Shown here: positions 10,079-20,230 of the stretch, one piece after another
Layout of the letters: each line of letters begins with the position of its first letter
Numbering within the stretch: position 1 is the stretch's first letter
Assembly: GCA_028692655.1 (NCBI GenBank)
Contig: JAQUWY010000012.1
Coordinates: 1 to 47,367 of the forward strand
DNA length: 47,367 nucleotides
Direction: 5' to 3'
Origin: Candidatus Omnitrophota bacterium
GTDB lineage: Bacteria > Omnitrophota > Gorgyraeia > Duberdicusellales > 4484-171
Program-made: the position numbers and the translations under genes
The notes under the pieces: generated by a model
Told to the model about the DNA's origin: nothing
Databases searched by the model: none
What the model saw: only the letters and a program-made list of their open reading frames with translations

Positions 10079-11244
10079 TGCAAATTATTTATCATTTCTA
10101 AATAAAGTTTTTTGTGCATTTGAGCTATCTTAGGCCAGGAAAATTTTTCGGATAATTGTCCGGCTGTTTCCGAAATTTTTTTTCTTAGTCCATCATCAAC
10201 ACACAAAATTTTTATAGCTTCCGCTAACTTCTCTACGTCATTTACAGGAATAAGAATAATATTCTTTTTATCAACCAATTGCGCAGGGACATATTCTTTT
10301 AATACGGTGGAAATGATAGCTTTTTTATGCGTAAGGGCTGCCATAAGCGTTCCTCTACGTAAAGTTACACCATCAGTAAAAGGCAATACACATAAGTCCG
10401 ACAACGACAAAAACTTTGAAACCTCCCGGGGCGCAGCATAACCTGTCACAAAAACTGATTTGCACATCGACAAAGAACCAATCATTTTTTCTATTTTATT
10501 ATGATATGCATTATCTTTAGAATATAATTGGGATATAATCAATAGTTGTATATTGGTTCCTTCGGCTACAGCTTTATCAACACTTTTCAATAAACATTCT
10601 AAACCCTTATTGTAATGGATAAAGCCAAAAAATACGATAGTTTTAGCTTGCTTATCAAACCCTGATCTCTCCAAGAAAGCTTCTTTTTCTCCCGGATCAA
10701 TCCCACAAACGTCAATATTGCTTCCTATAGGTATAAATTTAATCTTTCTTTTACTGATAACCATAGTTTTTACAAGATTCCTGGTATCAATATTATCTGT
10801 AACCACCACTCTATGGCTGCCCAGGCTTAAAAAAATCTGGCGTAATTTGCTTATTGGGTAAGAAATAGAAAATTCATGCAAGGTAGTAACGGTATTTTTT
10901 TTCAAAACTACACGAAGCAAAAACGGCAAAAAGCATAAGAAAAAAGTCTTTTTGTACTTTGATGAAGGAAATTGCAAATGGATTATGTCGAATTTTTCTT
11001 TTTTTATTAATTTCAGTATAACAATTATTGCAAACATATTCCATTTCTTTATTATGGGAAAAACTCCAGAAATATTATTTCGTTCAATATATTTTATTAT
11101 TGGCCCTTCATTGCTCGTGATTAGGCTAACCTCTAAACTTTCTCTATCCAAGCTGCTGATAAGTTTGGCAACATAATCACCAATACCGTCGTGACACGCA
11201 GGATATCCACCGCTTATAAAGCAAACATTTATTTTACGTTTCAT
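10075..11244 (-). CDS. glycosyltransferase (GT4-like), paralogue of the 5309-6451 product
   Basis: GIGDYVAKL, IHLQFPSSKYKK, FFGFIHYNKGLECLL, GVTLRRGTLMAALTHKKAIISTV. Confidence 0.85.
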   Translation of the reverse strand: MKRKINVCFISGGYPACHDGIGDYVAKLISSLDRESLEVSLITSNEGPIIKYIERNNISGVFPIIKKWNMFAIIVILKLIKKEKFDIIHLQFPSSKYKKTFFLCFLPFLLRVVLKKNTVTTLHEFSISYPISKLRQIFLSLGSHRVVVTDNIDTRNLVKTMVISKRKIKFIPIGSNIDVCGIDPGEKEAFLERSGFDKQAKTIVFFGFIHYNKGLECLLKSVDKAVAEGTNIQLLIISQLYSKDNAYHNKIEKMIGSLSMCKSVFVTGYAAPREVSKFLSLSDLCVLPFTDGVTLRRGTLMAALTHKKAIISTVLKEYVPAQLVDKKNIILIPVNDVEKLAEAIKILCVDDGLRKKISETAGQLSEKFSWPKIAQMHKKLYLEMINNLQ

Positions 11245-11257
11245 AAGGTTAAGCTTA

Positions 11258-12778
11258 TTATTTCATATAATAACGCCCGTAAATAATATATTTTAATCGT
11301 CTTGCTGCATTGGGATTAATTCTCATAATTAATAATTTAGCCGTTTTGACAGGAAGAAAAACTACAAAAAACAATAGATAAAACTTAAAAGCTATATAAC
11401 TTTTACTTAGGCCTATAATACTTTTATCAATAAAAAGCACTATTCTGGCGAATGTTTTCCTTGGAAAACGATATAAAAAAACATAAAATTTCATAAGAAT
11501 AGGAAAAAAACGGCTGAAAAATAGAACTTGCCTTTTACTAAGTTGCGGCTGGTCTAAAACACTTTCTTTAAAAAAAGTTGAAACTTTATTTTCGGAAATA
11601 AAATTGTTCTCGAAACAAACCTGGCAAGCTTCAGTGTTTGGGTAAGGCTGGAATATAGCATTGTGAGAAGAGTACGGCCTAACTTCTGCATTAAGCTTTA
11701 TAGTTTCAAGTATCATTTCGGGGGTTTCAAAGGGGCACCCAATCATATTGTAGGCAGAAAGTTTTATACCAAAATCACGTGCTAAACTAAAAGCCTTAAA
11801 AATCTGTTTATTTGTAATGCTTCTTTTTAATATTTGCTGGCGTATATAAGAATTACCCGATTCTATACCTACATCAAGCCGCTCGCAACCGCCTCTTTTA
11901 AGCAAAGAAAACATTTCCCTATTCAGAAGATTAACTCTTGTATTGCCATGAAAAGGAAATTTAAATCTTTTCGGAAATTTATCGCACAGCTCTTCCATCC
12001 ACTCTCTACTTAGGCATAAAGTATCATCTATGAAATTCACAAATTCAATATCCTTATACCAAACCAAAACGTCTTCAATTTCGGCTAAAACATTTTCCAC
12101 GCTGCGTAAACGCACATAATTATGGGGATAAAGCTTCTGATATTGATGATTACAGCAATAACTGCAATTGTAAGGACAACCCCTCGAAGCTAAAATAGTC
12201 AGCATCCTTATCTTATAATCATACAAGTGGTGGTAATCAAATATTTTCCTGTCCGGAAAAGGCAGTTTATCTAAATTATATTCGAGCGGCCTTACTTTGT
12301 TTTTAACTACGCCATAACTTTTTTTAAACCAGAGATTCCTTATCCCTAAAGTATTTTCTCCTGCCGATATCTTTTGGCATAACTCCAGTAAAGCATTTTC
12401 ACCTTCTCCCCGGCAAAGCATATCTATTCCAGTTGCATTTATAACTTCATCCGGATCCATTGTAGCATGAACTCCTCCACAAATAATCGGTATATTATAT
12501 TTCTCCTTTAGCCATGCTGACCACTTTTTAATATAAGGAAACTGATGCGACAGGGAACTAAAAGCTATAAGCTGCGGATCTTGTGTTTCAACCGCTGCCA
12601 AAAACTCATCTTTACCCATGTCTTTGGTTACATGTATCAAAGAAGTATGATGGCCATTTTTTTTTAGCACGGCAGAAAGATATCCGATACCATGAGAAAA
12701 AATTCCCGAATAATCGCCACTAAACTGCGGAAACACATTCAAATCAGGAAATATAAAAATAACCTTCATACCTGACAT
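11258..12778 (-). CDS. B12-binding domain radical SAM protein with C-terminal hydrophobic extension
   Basis: GIGYLSAVLKKNGHHTSLIHV; ASRGCPYNCSYCCN; VNFIDDTLCLS; hydrophobic C-terminus. Confidence 0.9.
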   Translation of the reverse strand: MSGMKVIFIFPDLNVFPQFSGDYSGIFSHGIGYLSAVLKKNGHHTSLIHVTKDMGKDEFLAAVETQDPQLIAFSSLSHQFPYIKKWSAWLKEKYNIPIICGGVHATMDPDEVINATGIDMLCRGEGENALLELCQKISAGENTLGIRNLWFKKSYGVVKNKVRPLEYNLDKLPFPDRKIFDYHHLYDYKIRMLTILASRGCPYNCSYCCNHQYQKLYPHNYVRLRSVENVLAEIEDVLVWYKDIEFVNFIDDTLCLSREWMEELCDKFPKRFKFPFHGNTRVNLLNREMFSLLKRGGCERLDVGIESGNSYIRQQILKRSITNKQIFKAFSLARDFGIKLSAYNMIGCPFETPEMILETIKLNAEVRPYSSHNAIFQPYPNTEACQVCFENNFISENKVSTFFKESVLDQPQLSKRQVLFFSRFFPILMKFYVFLYRFPRKTFARIVLFIDKSIIGLSKSYIAFKFYLLFFVVFLPVKTAKLLIMRINPNAARRLKYIIYGRYYMK

Positions 12779-12789
12779 TTCCTTAGAAT

Positions 12790-13680
12790 TTACTTCCCGG
12801 CATAAGCTGATATTTCAGCAGGCATATATACCCTAAATAATTTAAATAATAACCAAACCATCATAACATGCAACATTCTTAAAAGATTACGGAGATATCT
12901 ACCATGATATTTTTCTTTCATACATAAATCAAAACTCACATCCTTGAAACCAGCTTCAATAAGCATCTTCGTAAGGCTGCCGGGCGTAAAGAAATTTATA
13001 TGATACGGTAACCCAAATTCGTTCGCTTTGTACGGTGTACCAGTAAAATTATCCTTATAATACGCTAAAAAAGGAAACATCTTGACAATTTGCGCTTTTA
13101 GCATATACACTTTAACGTTTGGAGTAGTCAGAAAAAATAAACCATCTTTCTTAAGCACTCTATGAATTTCTTGCAATTCGCCAATTGGATCTTTAACATG
13201 CTCAATCACATCAAACATACTAATAACATCAAAATACTCGCTAGGGAAATTAGCGCCTTTGAGCGTCTTGCATTCAACATTTAGCTTTAATTCATTCCTT
13301 GCATATTTTATTGCCGATTGAGACATATCTACGCCGTAAACTTGATAGCCATTTTCCTTGGCTAACTTTAAAAATATTCCGTAATTACATCCAACATCTA
13401 ATAGCTTACCGAAAGTTCTACGCTTTTTTATAGACCTTAGCCTGTCATTAAAAAAAGAACGTTTACCATTTTCAAAGCCCCTAACCACCGTTTCTAATCT
13501 ATCTTTAGAAAATTGATACTTTTCATTATAAACACCTTCCAGTATTTCCTTAAGAAGTGGATTCATATATATATATTTACAATGATCACATTTAACTATA
13601 TTAAATCCGCAATCACTATATATAATTTGACTAAATTGGCAATTACAAAAGGGGCAATTTCTATTTTTTATATCTTCCAT
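12790..13680 (-). CDS. class I SAM methyltransferase with N-terminal zinc-ribbon-like cysteines
   Basis: CPFCNC...CDHCKYIYMNPLL; LLDVGCNYGIFLKLAKENGYQVYGVDMS; FDVISMFDVIEHVKDP. Confidence 0.85.
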   Translation of the reverse strand: MEDIKNRNCPFCNCQFSQIIYSDCGFNIVKCDHCKYIYMNPLLKEILEGVYNEKYQFSKDRLETVVRGFENGKRSFFNDRLRSIKKRRTFGKLLDVGCNYGIFLKLAKENGYQVYGVDMSQSAIKYARNELKLNVECKTLKGANFPSEYFDVISMFDVIEHVKDPIGELQEIHRVLKKDGLFFLTTPNVKVYMLKAQIVKMFPFLAYYKDNFTGTPYKANEFGLPYHINFFTPGSLTKMLIEAGFKDVSFDLCMKEKYHGRYLRNLLRMLHVMMVWLLFKLFRVYMPAEISAYAGK

Positions 13681-13702
13681 GACATTATTTTATTAAAATA
13701 AC

Positions 13703-14971
13703 TTATAGTTTTTCTCCATTAGCCCTTGCTACTTCTAAAAAAATTCTCATAGCGTTCTGTGCAAAACCGGACCTTGCATAGTTATCTATTACGAATTGAC
13801 GGCATACCGCTTGTATGCTTGCCCTTCTTTTGTTATCGGTTAAATACTTAGCGATTAACTCCGCCATTGAAGCAGAGGTAATATCTTTAAAAATTAAGTT
13901 CCTGTCCAGTTTAGTTAATATCTCAGTGCTTCCGCCTACGGGTGTTGCTAAGACAGGGACACCTGAAGCTAAAGCCTCTAAGGTAACTATGCCGAACCCC
14001 TCTAGAGTTTTGCTAGGCAAAATAAATAAATCTGAAGCTTGATAATAGAATGGTAGCTTTTCATCAGGTATTAAGCCAATTAAAAGAATTTTCTCTTTAA
14101 GGCCCGAAGTATCTATCAAACTTTTTAATTGCAGATACAAAGGCCCTTCCCCCCCTATGACCAAAATGGTGTTTGGAAATTTTTTTAAAATTACCGGCAT
14201 AGCCTCAATTAAGTTTCCTAAACCCATACGGGGAACAAGCCGGCGCACGGTAAACAAAATTAATTCGTCTTTCGGCAAGTTCAACATTTTGCGGACAGCC
14301 CCCTTATCCACAGGCAGTTTGAACTTTTCAGTATCTACACCCGCAGGAATTATTACCATCTTTTCCGTAGGTATACTATGTATTTTCTTAAGGCAATCTG
14401 CAGTAAATTCTGATAAAGTGATTATTTTATCCGAATCATTCAAAGCTCTTTTTTCAAGCCATCGGGAAAACAACAGATATATCGGAAACCAAATAAATTT
14501 TACATATTTTCGCCAGTGATACCACTTATACACAACACAAGTTCCATCGCTTGATTCTTCTTCTGCTAATAAAGCATGAAAAGTGTAGACTTTAGGAATT
14601 TTTTTTGCCGCTTTAGACATATTTAATCCAAAGGAAACATATGGAGAATGCAAATTTATTAAATTAAATTTGCAACTTCTTGACATTCTCTTAAAAGCTT
14701 TGCTTACGCTTAATATTGAACTAATTTGATATAAAAATTTAAAATGATATCGTTTAACTTTGTATTTATATACATTAAATCCTTCTAAAATACTAGTATC
14801 AATGGCTTTATTACTCTCACCTTTTATTAGAACATATACATTATGCCCTAAACATTTAAGGCCTTTAGCTAATTCATACACATATGTATGAACACCTCCA
14901 TGCCCATAAGGATATATTTCGTCAGCTACGATCAATATATTAAGTTTTCTTTCGGTAGTCTCTGAAACCAT
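13703..14971 (-). CDS. glycosyltransferase family 4
   Basis: GGVHTYVYELAKGL; FTVRRLVPRMGLGNLIEAM; EGFGIVTLEALASGVPVLATPVGG. Confidence 0.92.
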   Translation of the reverse strand: MVSETTERKLNILIVADEIYPYGHGGVHTYVYELAKGLKCLGHNVYVLIKGESNKAIDTSILEGFNVYKYKVKRYHFKFLYQISSILSVSKAFKRMSRSCKFNLINLHSPYVSFGLNMSKAAKKIPKVYTFHALLAEEESSDGTCVVYKWYHWRKYVKFIWFPIYLLFSRWLEKRALNDSDKIITLSEFTADCLKKIHSIPTEKMVIIPAGVDTEKFKLPVDKGAVRKMLNLPKDELILFTVRRLVPRMGLGNLIEAMPVILKKFPNTILVIGGEGPLYLQLKSLIDTSGLKEKILLIGLIPDEKLPFYYQASDLFILPSKTLEGFGIVTLEALASGVPVLATPVGGSTEILTKLDRNLIFKDITSASMAELIAKYLTDNKRRASIQAVCRQFVIDNYARSGFAQNAMRIFLEVARANGEKL

Positions 14972-15803
14972 CTTTCAAACCTCTAATTCCTTTTAAAACA
15001 ATACCTCGACTTTTTCCGATAAACGCCCGCCGAAAAATACTGATAAGCTGTCTTAAAAAAAATATAGGAAAGAATATTTTGCACATATGCTTTAAATAAA
15101 AAAGCATGAAATTATGATAGTACCAATAAACTTTTTCTCCAGGCAAAATATCCCTGCACCCACCGCGAGCCTGTAAATGCACAGCTTCTGCCAACGGTTC
15201 AAAAACAATTCTATACCCTAACTTTCTTATCTTAAAAGAAACATCAGCATCATCGAATGAACTGGTGCCTATTAGCCGCTCATCATAGCCGCCAACCCTA
15301 AGAAGGAGCTCTTTTCTGAAAGAAACATTGCAGCCATAAGCATGTTCGATTTCAGTTTTAAAATCTGCGTTAAAATTAGCGGTCACTTTTCCATCATACT
15401 TTCGTATTTCCCCTACTTTTTTAATTTTTGAGGTTGGTATATCATTAGCACACAGCACTCTTCCCGAAACAGCGCCGATGTATTTATTCTTATACTCTTT
15501 CACATGATTCTGTATAAAATCTTGTTCTATTCTGATATCGTCATCGCAAGAAATCACGATTTCTCCTTCTGCTTTTCTAATCCCTTTATTTCGCGCATGA
15601 GCAGAATTCTGCATGTCATCATTAAACAATCTTATTTTACTTTTGTTAGCCGTCAGTATTTCGCCTAATTCCTTAGGAAATGACAAACCTTGATTCACTA
15701 TGATTACTTCAAAGTCATCATAACGTTGCCTTAAAATATCTTGCAATAAATTCTTGAGGCTGTCATGCCTTTCGTAGGTTGGGATAACAATTGATACTTT
15801 CAT
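14940..15803 (-). CDS. glycosyltransferase family 2
   Basis: KVSIVIPTYERHDSLKNLL; ARNKGIRKAEGEIVISCDDDIRI; GCNVSFRKELLLRVGGYDERL. Confidence 0.92.
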   Translation of the reverse strand: MKVSIVIPTYERHDSLKNLLQDILRQRYDDFEVIIVNQGLSFPKELGEILTANKSKIRLFNDDMQNSAHARNKGIRKAEGEIVISCDDDIRIEQDFIQNHVKEYKNKYIGAVSGRVLCANDIPTSKIKKVGEIRKYDGKVTANFNADFKTEIEHAYGCNVSFRKELLLRVGGYDERLIGTSSFDDADVSFKIRKLGYRIVFEPLAEAVHLQARGGCRDILPGEKVYWYYHNFMLFYLKHMCKIFFPIFFLRQLISIFRRAFIGKSRGIVLKGIRGLKDGFRDYRKKT

Positions 15804-15812
15804 AAATATTTT

Positions 15813-17039
15813 TTATTTTTTTTCTAAAACAATGATATGATTAGTTCCCATTAATCGAATTAATGGTATTTTTTGTAAAAAGATATTCATTCTGCCCAAC
15901 CACTTACCGCATTTCGACTCGATATGTATCAGCTTTTTCCTAAGCTGCGCATAATCCTTTCCCTGTCCGGATTTTTGTTCCATATCGTTGAGCTGTTTGA
16001 AAAGTTTGCGCACGGACGGGCTCAACCTAAGCAACATTCCGACAAGCCCTCCGCCCATTCCATAAGTCGTCCATTTTTTAACTTTAAAATCATTTTTCAG
16101 CAGGTTTTTAATTTCATTTCTGGAAAATGCAGTGTGAAAAAAGCGTTGTTTTCTCCAAGAATTTATCAATGGCTTTGGCAGGCATAACTCATTAGACCAT
16201 GTAGCCAAAAACTGCACAAAAAGCTTTAACGGGTTTAAGAAATAGCTGGCAGGTATACAATTCAGATTTGGAGTAGTTAAAACCAAAATCCCTCCGGGTT
16301 TTAAAATCCTGCCTACCTCAACGATTACGGAATACGGAGAAGGGAGATGCTCTAAAACTTCTAAAAAAAGTGCTGCGTCAAAAGAATTTGACCCAAAAGG
16401 TATTTTCTCCACATCAGCCTGACAAAGGTATAAGTTCTTATTTTTTGCGATTCTTTGTAAACAGTTCCTATCCAAATCTATACCATAAGCTATGTTGCCA
16501 TAAGATATTAATGTCTTTAAAAAATAACCGCCTGCGCACCCTAACTCAATAGCTCTGCAGTTATTTAAATTAAGTTTCTCGATAAGCGAATCTATAACTA
16601 TTTGGCGGATACAAGACGTAAAATCAAAACTCCATTTCCAATCTTTAACATTCCCCTGGCACAAAAATTCTTGAGAAATGCTTTTCCCGGAATCTTTATA
16701 AAATCTCTGTATATCCTCTTTTTCTAATAACTGTTTTAACAACCATAATTCTCCCTTAAATCTAAGCTTAGCCTGCTTCCTTGTACGGATACAATCGTAT
16801 ATAAAATAAACTGCGCAAAATATTAATAATAAAAAAATAATAATTAAAGGGCTCCCTTTAACTATCTTTGCAAAATATAGGAACAAGTAGCATAAAGAGC
16901 AAACAAAAATGAAAAAAATCGTTGCTTGCACTACCAAGTTATTTCTAACAATTTTGCAATTAATATCGTCGGGCATTACGCCATACCTGTCTATCAGCCT
17001 TTGTACAGTATTTTTGTCTACGTAACTAAAATCATCCAT
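15813..17039 (-). CDS. membrane-anchored SAM-dependent methyltransferase
   Basis: Two N-terminal TM segments (ATIFFIFVCSLCYLFLYF; LIIIFLLLIFCAVYFIY) then AIELGCAGGYFLKTLISYG and FDAALFLEVLEHLPSPYSVIVEVGRILKPGGILVLTTPN. Confidence 0.85.
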   Translation of the reverse strand: MDDFSYVDKNTVQRLIDRYGVMPDDINCKIVRNNLVVQATIFFIFVCSLCYLFLYFAKIVKGSPLIIIFLLLIFCAVYFIYDCIRTRKQAKLRFKGELWLLKQLLEKEDIQRFYKDSGKSISQEFLCQGNVKDWKWSFDFTSCIRQIVIDSLIEKLNLNNCRAIELGCAGGYFLKTLISYGNIAYGIDLDRNCLQRIAKNKNLYLCQADVEKIPFGSNSFDAALFLEVLEHLPSPYSVIVEVGRILKPGGILVLTTPNLNCIPASYFLNPLKLFVQFLATWSNELCLPKPLINSWRKQRFFHTAFSRNEIKNLLKNDFKVKKWTTYGMGGGLVGMLLRLSPSVRKLFKQLNDMEQKSGQGKDYAQLRKKLIHIESKCGKWLGRMNIFLQKIPLIRLMGTNHIIVLEKK

Positions 17040-17052
17040 ATTTTTACCTTAT

Positions 17053-19449
17053 CTACACAGACAAAACTTCATGATATAATCTTTCTACAGCAGCTATGTG
17101 CCTGTCTATACTAAACTTACATAGAACAATCCTCCGGCCTTCTAAGCCCCTATCTCTTGATTGCTGTGTATTCCTTAAAAGTTCAATGATCGCTTTCTTA
17201 ATCTCTTCAGCGTTATTTTGATTAAACATTATGCCGGATTTTTTAGAAATGATTTCAGGCAATGCCCCTGAATTTGAAGCAATAACAGGCCTAGCCGAAG
17301 CTAAAGCCTCAATGGCAACTCTACCGAACGGTTCCGCCTCAGAAGGAATCACTACAACATCCAAAGCCGCTATTGCTTGAGGCAAATCATCCCTGAATCC
17401 GGTAAAAATAACGTTATCTTGCAGCTCCAATTGAACTGTTAAAGCATGGATATCTTGTTTAAATTTCTCCGAACCTAATTTAGCGTCTCCTATAATAATA
17501 AATTTAACATCTTTATAATCTTTTAGAACTTGAGCCGCAGCTCTCAAGAAAACTTCCTGGCCTTTTTCGGGAGAAAGCCTTGCCACCAAACCTACAAGCT
17601 TCTCATGTCTTAAGCCGAATTCTTTTCTAAAACTATCTCCTGAAATATTCGGATTAAATTCCTCAGCATCTACTCCATTATATATTCGTATAATCCGTTG
17701 TTCCGAAATATACAGCTTCTCAATCAAGTCTTTTTTTACTGCCTCAGAAATTGCTATTAATTTGTTTACACCCCTAAATGCTATTGACCTTAATTTTCCT
17801 GCTCCTAAAATAGGCACCAAGTCCCGGATATGGCAAATGCAGGGAACCCCGCATAATCTGGCAGCAAAATAACTTTGTTCAGAAATATATATAGAATTAG
17901 CATGAACGAGAGAAATCTTTTCTTTTCTAATTAATGCCGCCAACCTAAGAACGGAGGCTATGAAGAAAAGCCATTTTTTACGCGAGAACTGGCCTAACGG
18001 AATTGCCTTTGTCTTTATGCCTAAAGCATCTATTCTTTTTGAAAGCAGGCCTGTCGAAGGAAGCGCAACCATAGGAAGAAATCGTTTTTTATCAAGTCCT
18101 TTAAGCAAACCAAGCAAGCTAATTTCTGCGCCTCCAATGCAGGAAGTACCATTAACATACAAAATCTTGATTAATTCTTCTCCGGCTTCATATTCAGTAA
18201 ACAAGCTATACACCCGAGGCAAGTTCTTGCTAAGCGCAAAGTCATTCTCAATTTTTTTTCTAGCGTTTTTTGATAATTTTTTTCTTAAATCTTGGTCTCT
18301 GATCAATTTTTCCATAGCCTCAGCCAGGCCACTTACATTTTTTTCCTCAACCAGCAAACCATTCTCTCCCGAATCAATAAGCTCCGGGATACCGGAAATA
18401 GCCGTTGAAATTACAGAAAGCCCGCTTGCCATAGCCTCTGCCAAAACCATAGGTATGCCGTCCATATCCCCATCTTCGGCCATAACCGACGGTAAAATAA
18501 AAATATCGCCCTTAGACAGCAATTCAGCCAATTTTTTTCTATCCACAATACCTTTATACTCTACAGTATTATTTAATTCCAAATCTATTGTTTTCTTCGA
18601 TAAATCCGCTTCTAGGGGCCCGGAGCCAAAAATGGTTACGTCAAAGTCAACGCCTTTGTCTTTAAGAATCTTGCAAGCCTTTAGAAGATATAAAAACCCT
18701 TTTTTCTCAACAAATCGCCCTCCGCTTATAATCTGAATCCTGCCTGCTTCCTTTTCCTGAAAAGAAAAATTCTGTATATCGACCCCGCAATGGATAACTT
18801 TTATCTTTTCCGGGCAAATATCAGGATAATGCTTGAGCAAATAAGTTTTATTATATTCTGATATCGATATTACGAATTTTGCTTCTTTTAATTTTTCTTC
18901 CAAGAATCTATCCGGTACAAAAATACAATGCGCATGGGCAGTAAAACTGAAAGGTATTCCCAAAAATCGAGAAATTAGCATTGCAGCGGTAGCGCTAAGC
19001 CCGGAAAAATGCGTATGGAGATGCCGCACTTTTTCTTTTTTGATCAAATTACATAAGTAAAAAATTTGAGCAAATTCTTTCTTTCCTATCTTAAAAAAAT
19101 ACTTTAAAAAACATTTGATATACCTTAACGGATTTACAAAAAAATAAAATAGATTATGTAATAATACTCTAATAAATTTCTTTGTGTTTTCTTTGGGATT
19201 TAAGGCATATGACGCATGCTTAACCAACTCTTGCACTTTTCCATAATTAATATCGCTAACCGGAGTTTCGAATGAAAATAAGCGGATATCTATCCCGTTT
19301 TTTTCAGCCCCTAACACCTCATCAATAATGAATGTCTCGGAGATAACAGGAAAACGATGTAAGATATAAGCAATTTTTGGCTTATTTGCCTTGTTCGGAT
19401 TACTCGACCGCATATTTAAAAATAAGTTTGAGAAAATTTTTAATGTCAT
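17053..19449 (-). CDS. tandem fusion of two GT4 glycosyltransferase domains (798 aa)
   Basis: First unit SGGRFVEKKGFLYLLKACK...MVLAEAMASGLSVISTAISGIPE; second unit begins ILYVNGTSCIGGAEISLLGLL and contains VGLVARLSPEKGQEVFL...EPFGRVAIEALASARPVIASNSGALPE. Confidence 0.88.
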   Translation of the reverse strand: MTLKIFSNLFLNMRSSNPNKANKPKIAYILHRFPVISETFIIDEVLGAEKNGIDIRLFSFETPVSDINYGKVQELVKHASYALNPKENTKKFIRVLLHNLFYFFVNPLRYIKCFLKYFFKIGKKEFAQIFYLCNLIKKEKVRHLHTHFSGLSATAAMLISRFLGIPFSFTAHAHCIFVPDRFLEEKLKEAKFVISISEYNKTYLLKHYPDICPEKIKVIHCGVDIQNFSFQEKEAGRIQIISGGRFVEKKGFLYLLKACKILKDKGVDFDVTIFGSGPLEADLSKKTIDLELNNTVEYKGIVDRKKLAELLSKGDIFILPSVMAEDGDMDGIPMVLAEAMASGLSVISTAISGIPELIDSGENGLLVEEKNVSGLAEAMEKLIRDQDLRKKLSKNARKKIENDFALSKNLPRVYSLFTEYEAGEELIKILYVNGTSCIGGAEISLLGLLKGLDKKRFLPMVALPSTGLLSKRIDALGIKTKAIPLGQFSRKKWLFFIASVLRLAALIRKEKISLVHANSIYISEQSYFAARLCGVPCICHIRDLVPILGAGKLRSIAFRGVNKLIAISEAVKKDLIEKLYISEQRIIRIYNGVDAEEFNPNISGDSFRKEFGLRHEKLVGLVARLSPEKGQEVFLRAAAQVLKDYKDVKFIIIGDAKLGSEKFKQDIHALTVQLELQDNVIFTGFRDDLPQAIAALDVVVIPSEAEPFGRVAIEALASARPVIASNSGALPEIISKKSGIMFNQNNAEEIKKAIIELLRNTQQSRDRGLEGRRIVLCKFSIDRHIAAVERLYHEVLSV

Positions 19450-19465
19450 CTATTTTTCGATTGCT

Positions 19466-20230
19466 TTATTTTTTCATTAATGCTACTAGATAGCCTTTGT
19501 TACCTAAAATAGTCTGTGGTGGATAAAATACATCATCTAAAACTAAAATCTTATCCCAAACAGGCATTATCAAATATCTATGAAATGTTGATTCGTAGTA
19601 ACCCTTATCTACCTTAAACACCTTTTTCCATAAACCCCAGGCTTTATATAGAACTCTCTTGAATTTAACCCATGTGATTTCGTGAAATCTACCGAATACA
19701 TTTACCTTCTTAATAACAAGGCCTGATTTCTCAGCTAGAAATTTAACCATATTTAAATCATAATGCCTCAAGTGCCCCCAACTCCTTACAGGCTCTCCTA
19801 AATACGGAACTGTAATTAAAACAAAACCTTCCTTTTTCAATACACGCGTTATCTCTTTTATGGCTTCTATATCGTCTAAATGCTCTAGAACCTCAGCGCA
19901 TATTAAAATATCTGCTGACTCGTCCTGAAAAGGCAGCTTAAAAATATCTGCCTTCATAAACGATATATTATCCAAAGGCTTAAATTTACTTATTAGCCGC
20001 TTTGCTGTCAAAAGGTTAGCAAAAGAAATATCTATGCCTATATACTCTTTATACGCGGCTTTTCTTTGATTTAAGGCGATAAAAAAATCTCCGATGCCGC
20101 AGCCTAATTCTAAAATAATTTTATTTTTGGTATCCGGCAGTAAAGATAACATTTTCCTTCTACGCAACCTGTTGCCGCAATCATAAAGCGTAGCTGGAAT
20201 ATCTATTTTGAAATTTCGATAATCAATCAA
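19466..20230 (-). CDS. class I SAM methyltransferase
   Basis: IILELGCGIGDFFIALNQRK; ADILICAEVLEHLDDIEAIKEITRVLKKEGFVLITVP. Confidence 0.88.
   Translation of the reverse strand: MIDYRNFKIDIPATLYDCGNRLRRRKMLSLLPDTKNKIILELGCGIGDFFIALNQRKAAYKEYIGIDISFANLLTAKRLISKFKPLDNISFMKADIFKLPFQDESADILICAEVLEHLDDIEAIKEITRVLKKEGFVLITVPYLGEPVRSWGHLRHYDLNMVKFLAEKSGLVIKKVNVFGRFHEITWVKFKRVLYKAWGLWKKVFKVDKGYYESTFHRYLIMPVWDKILVLDDVFYPPQTILGNKGYLVALMKK

Noticed and set aside
12657-12665. T9 homopolymer (A9 in the B12-radical SAM gene) as a phase-variation tract
   Set aside because: AT-rich DNA makes A/T8-9 runs common (e.g. 2592-2599, near 38854); codes normally as LKKNG; no evidence of slippage from one sequence.
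17960-18736. 258-aa plus-strand ORF
   Set aside because: Exactly antisense to the GT4-GT4 fusion gene, low-complexity Ser-rich translation, no recognisable domain; antisense shadow ORF.
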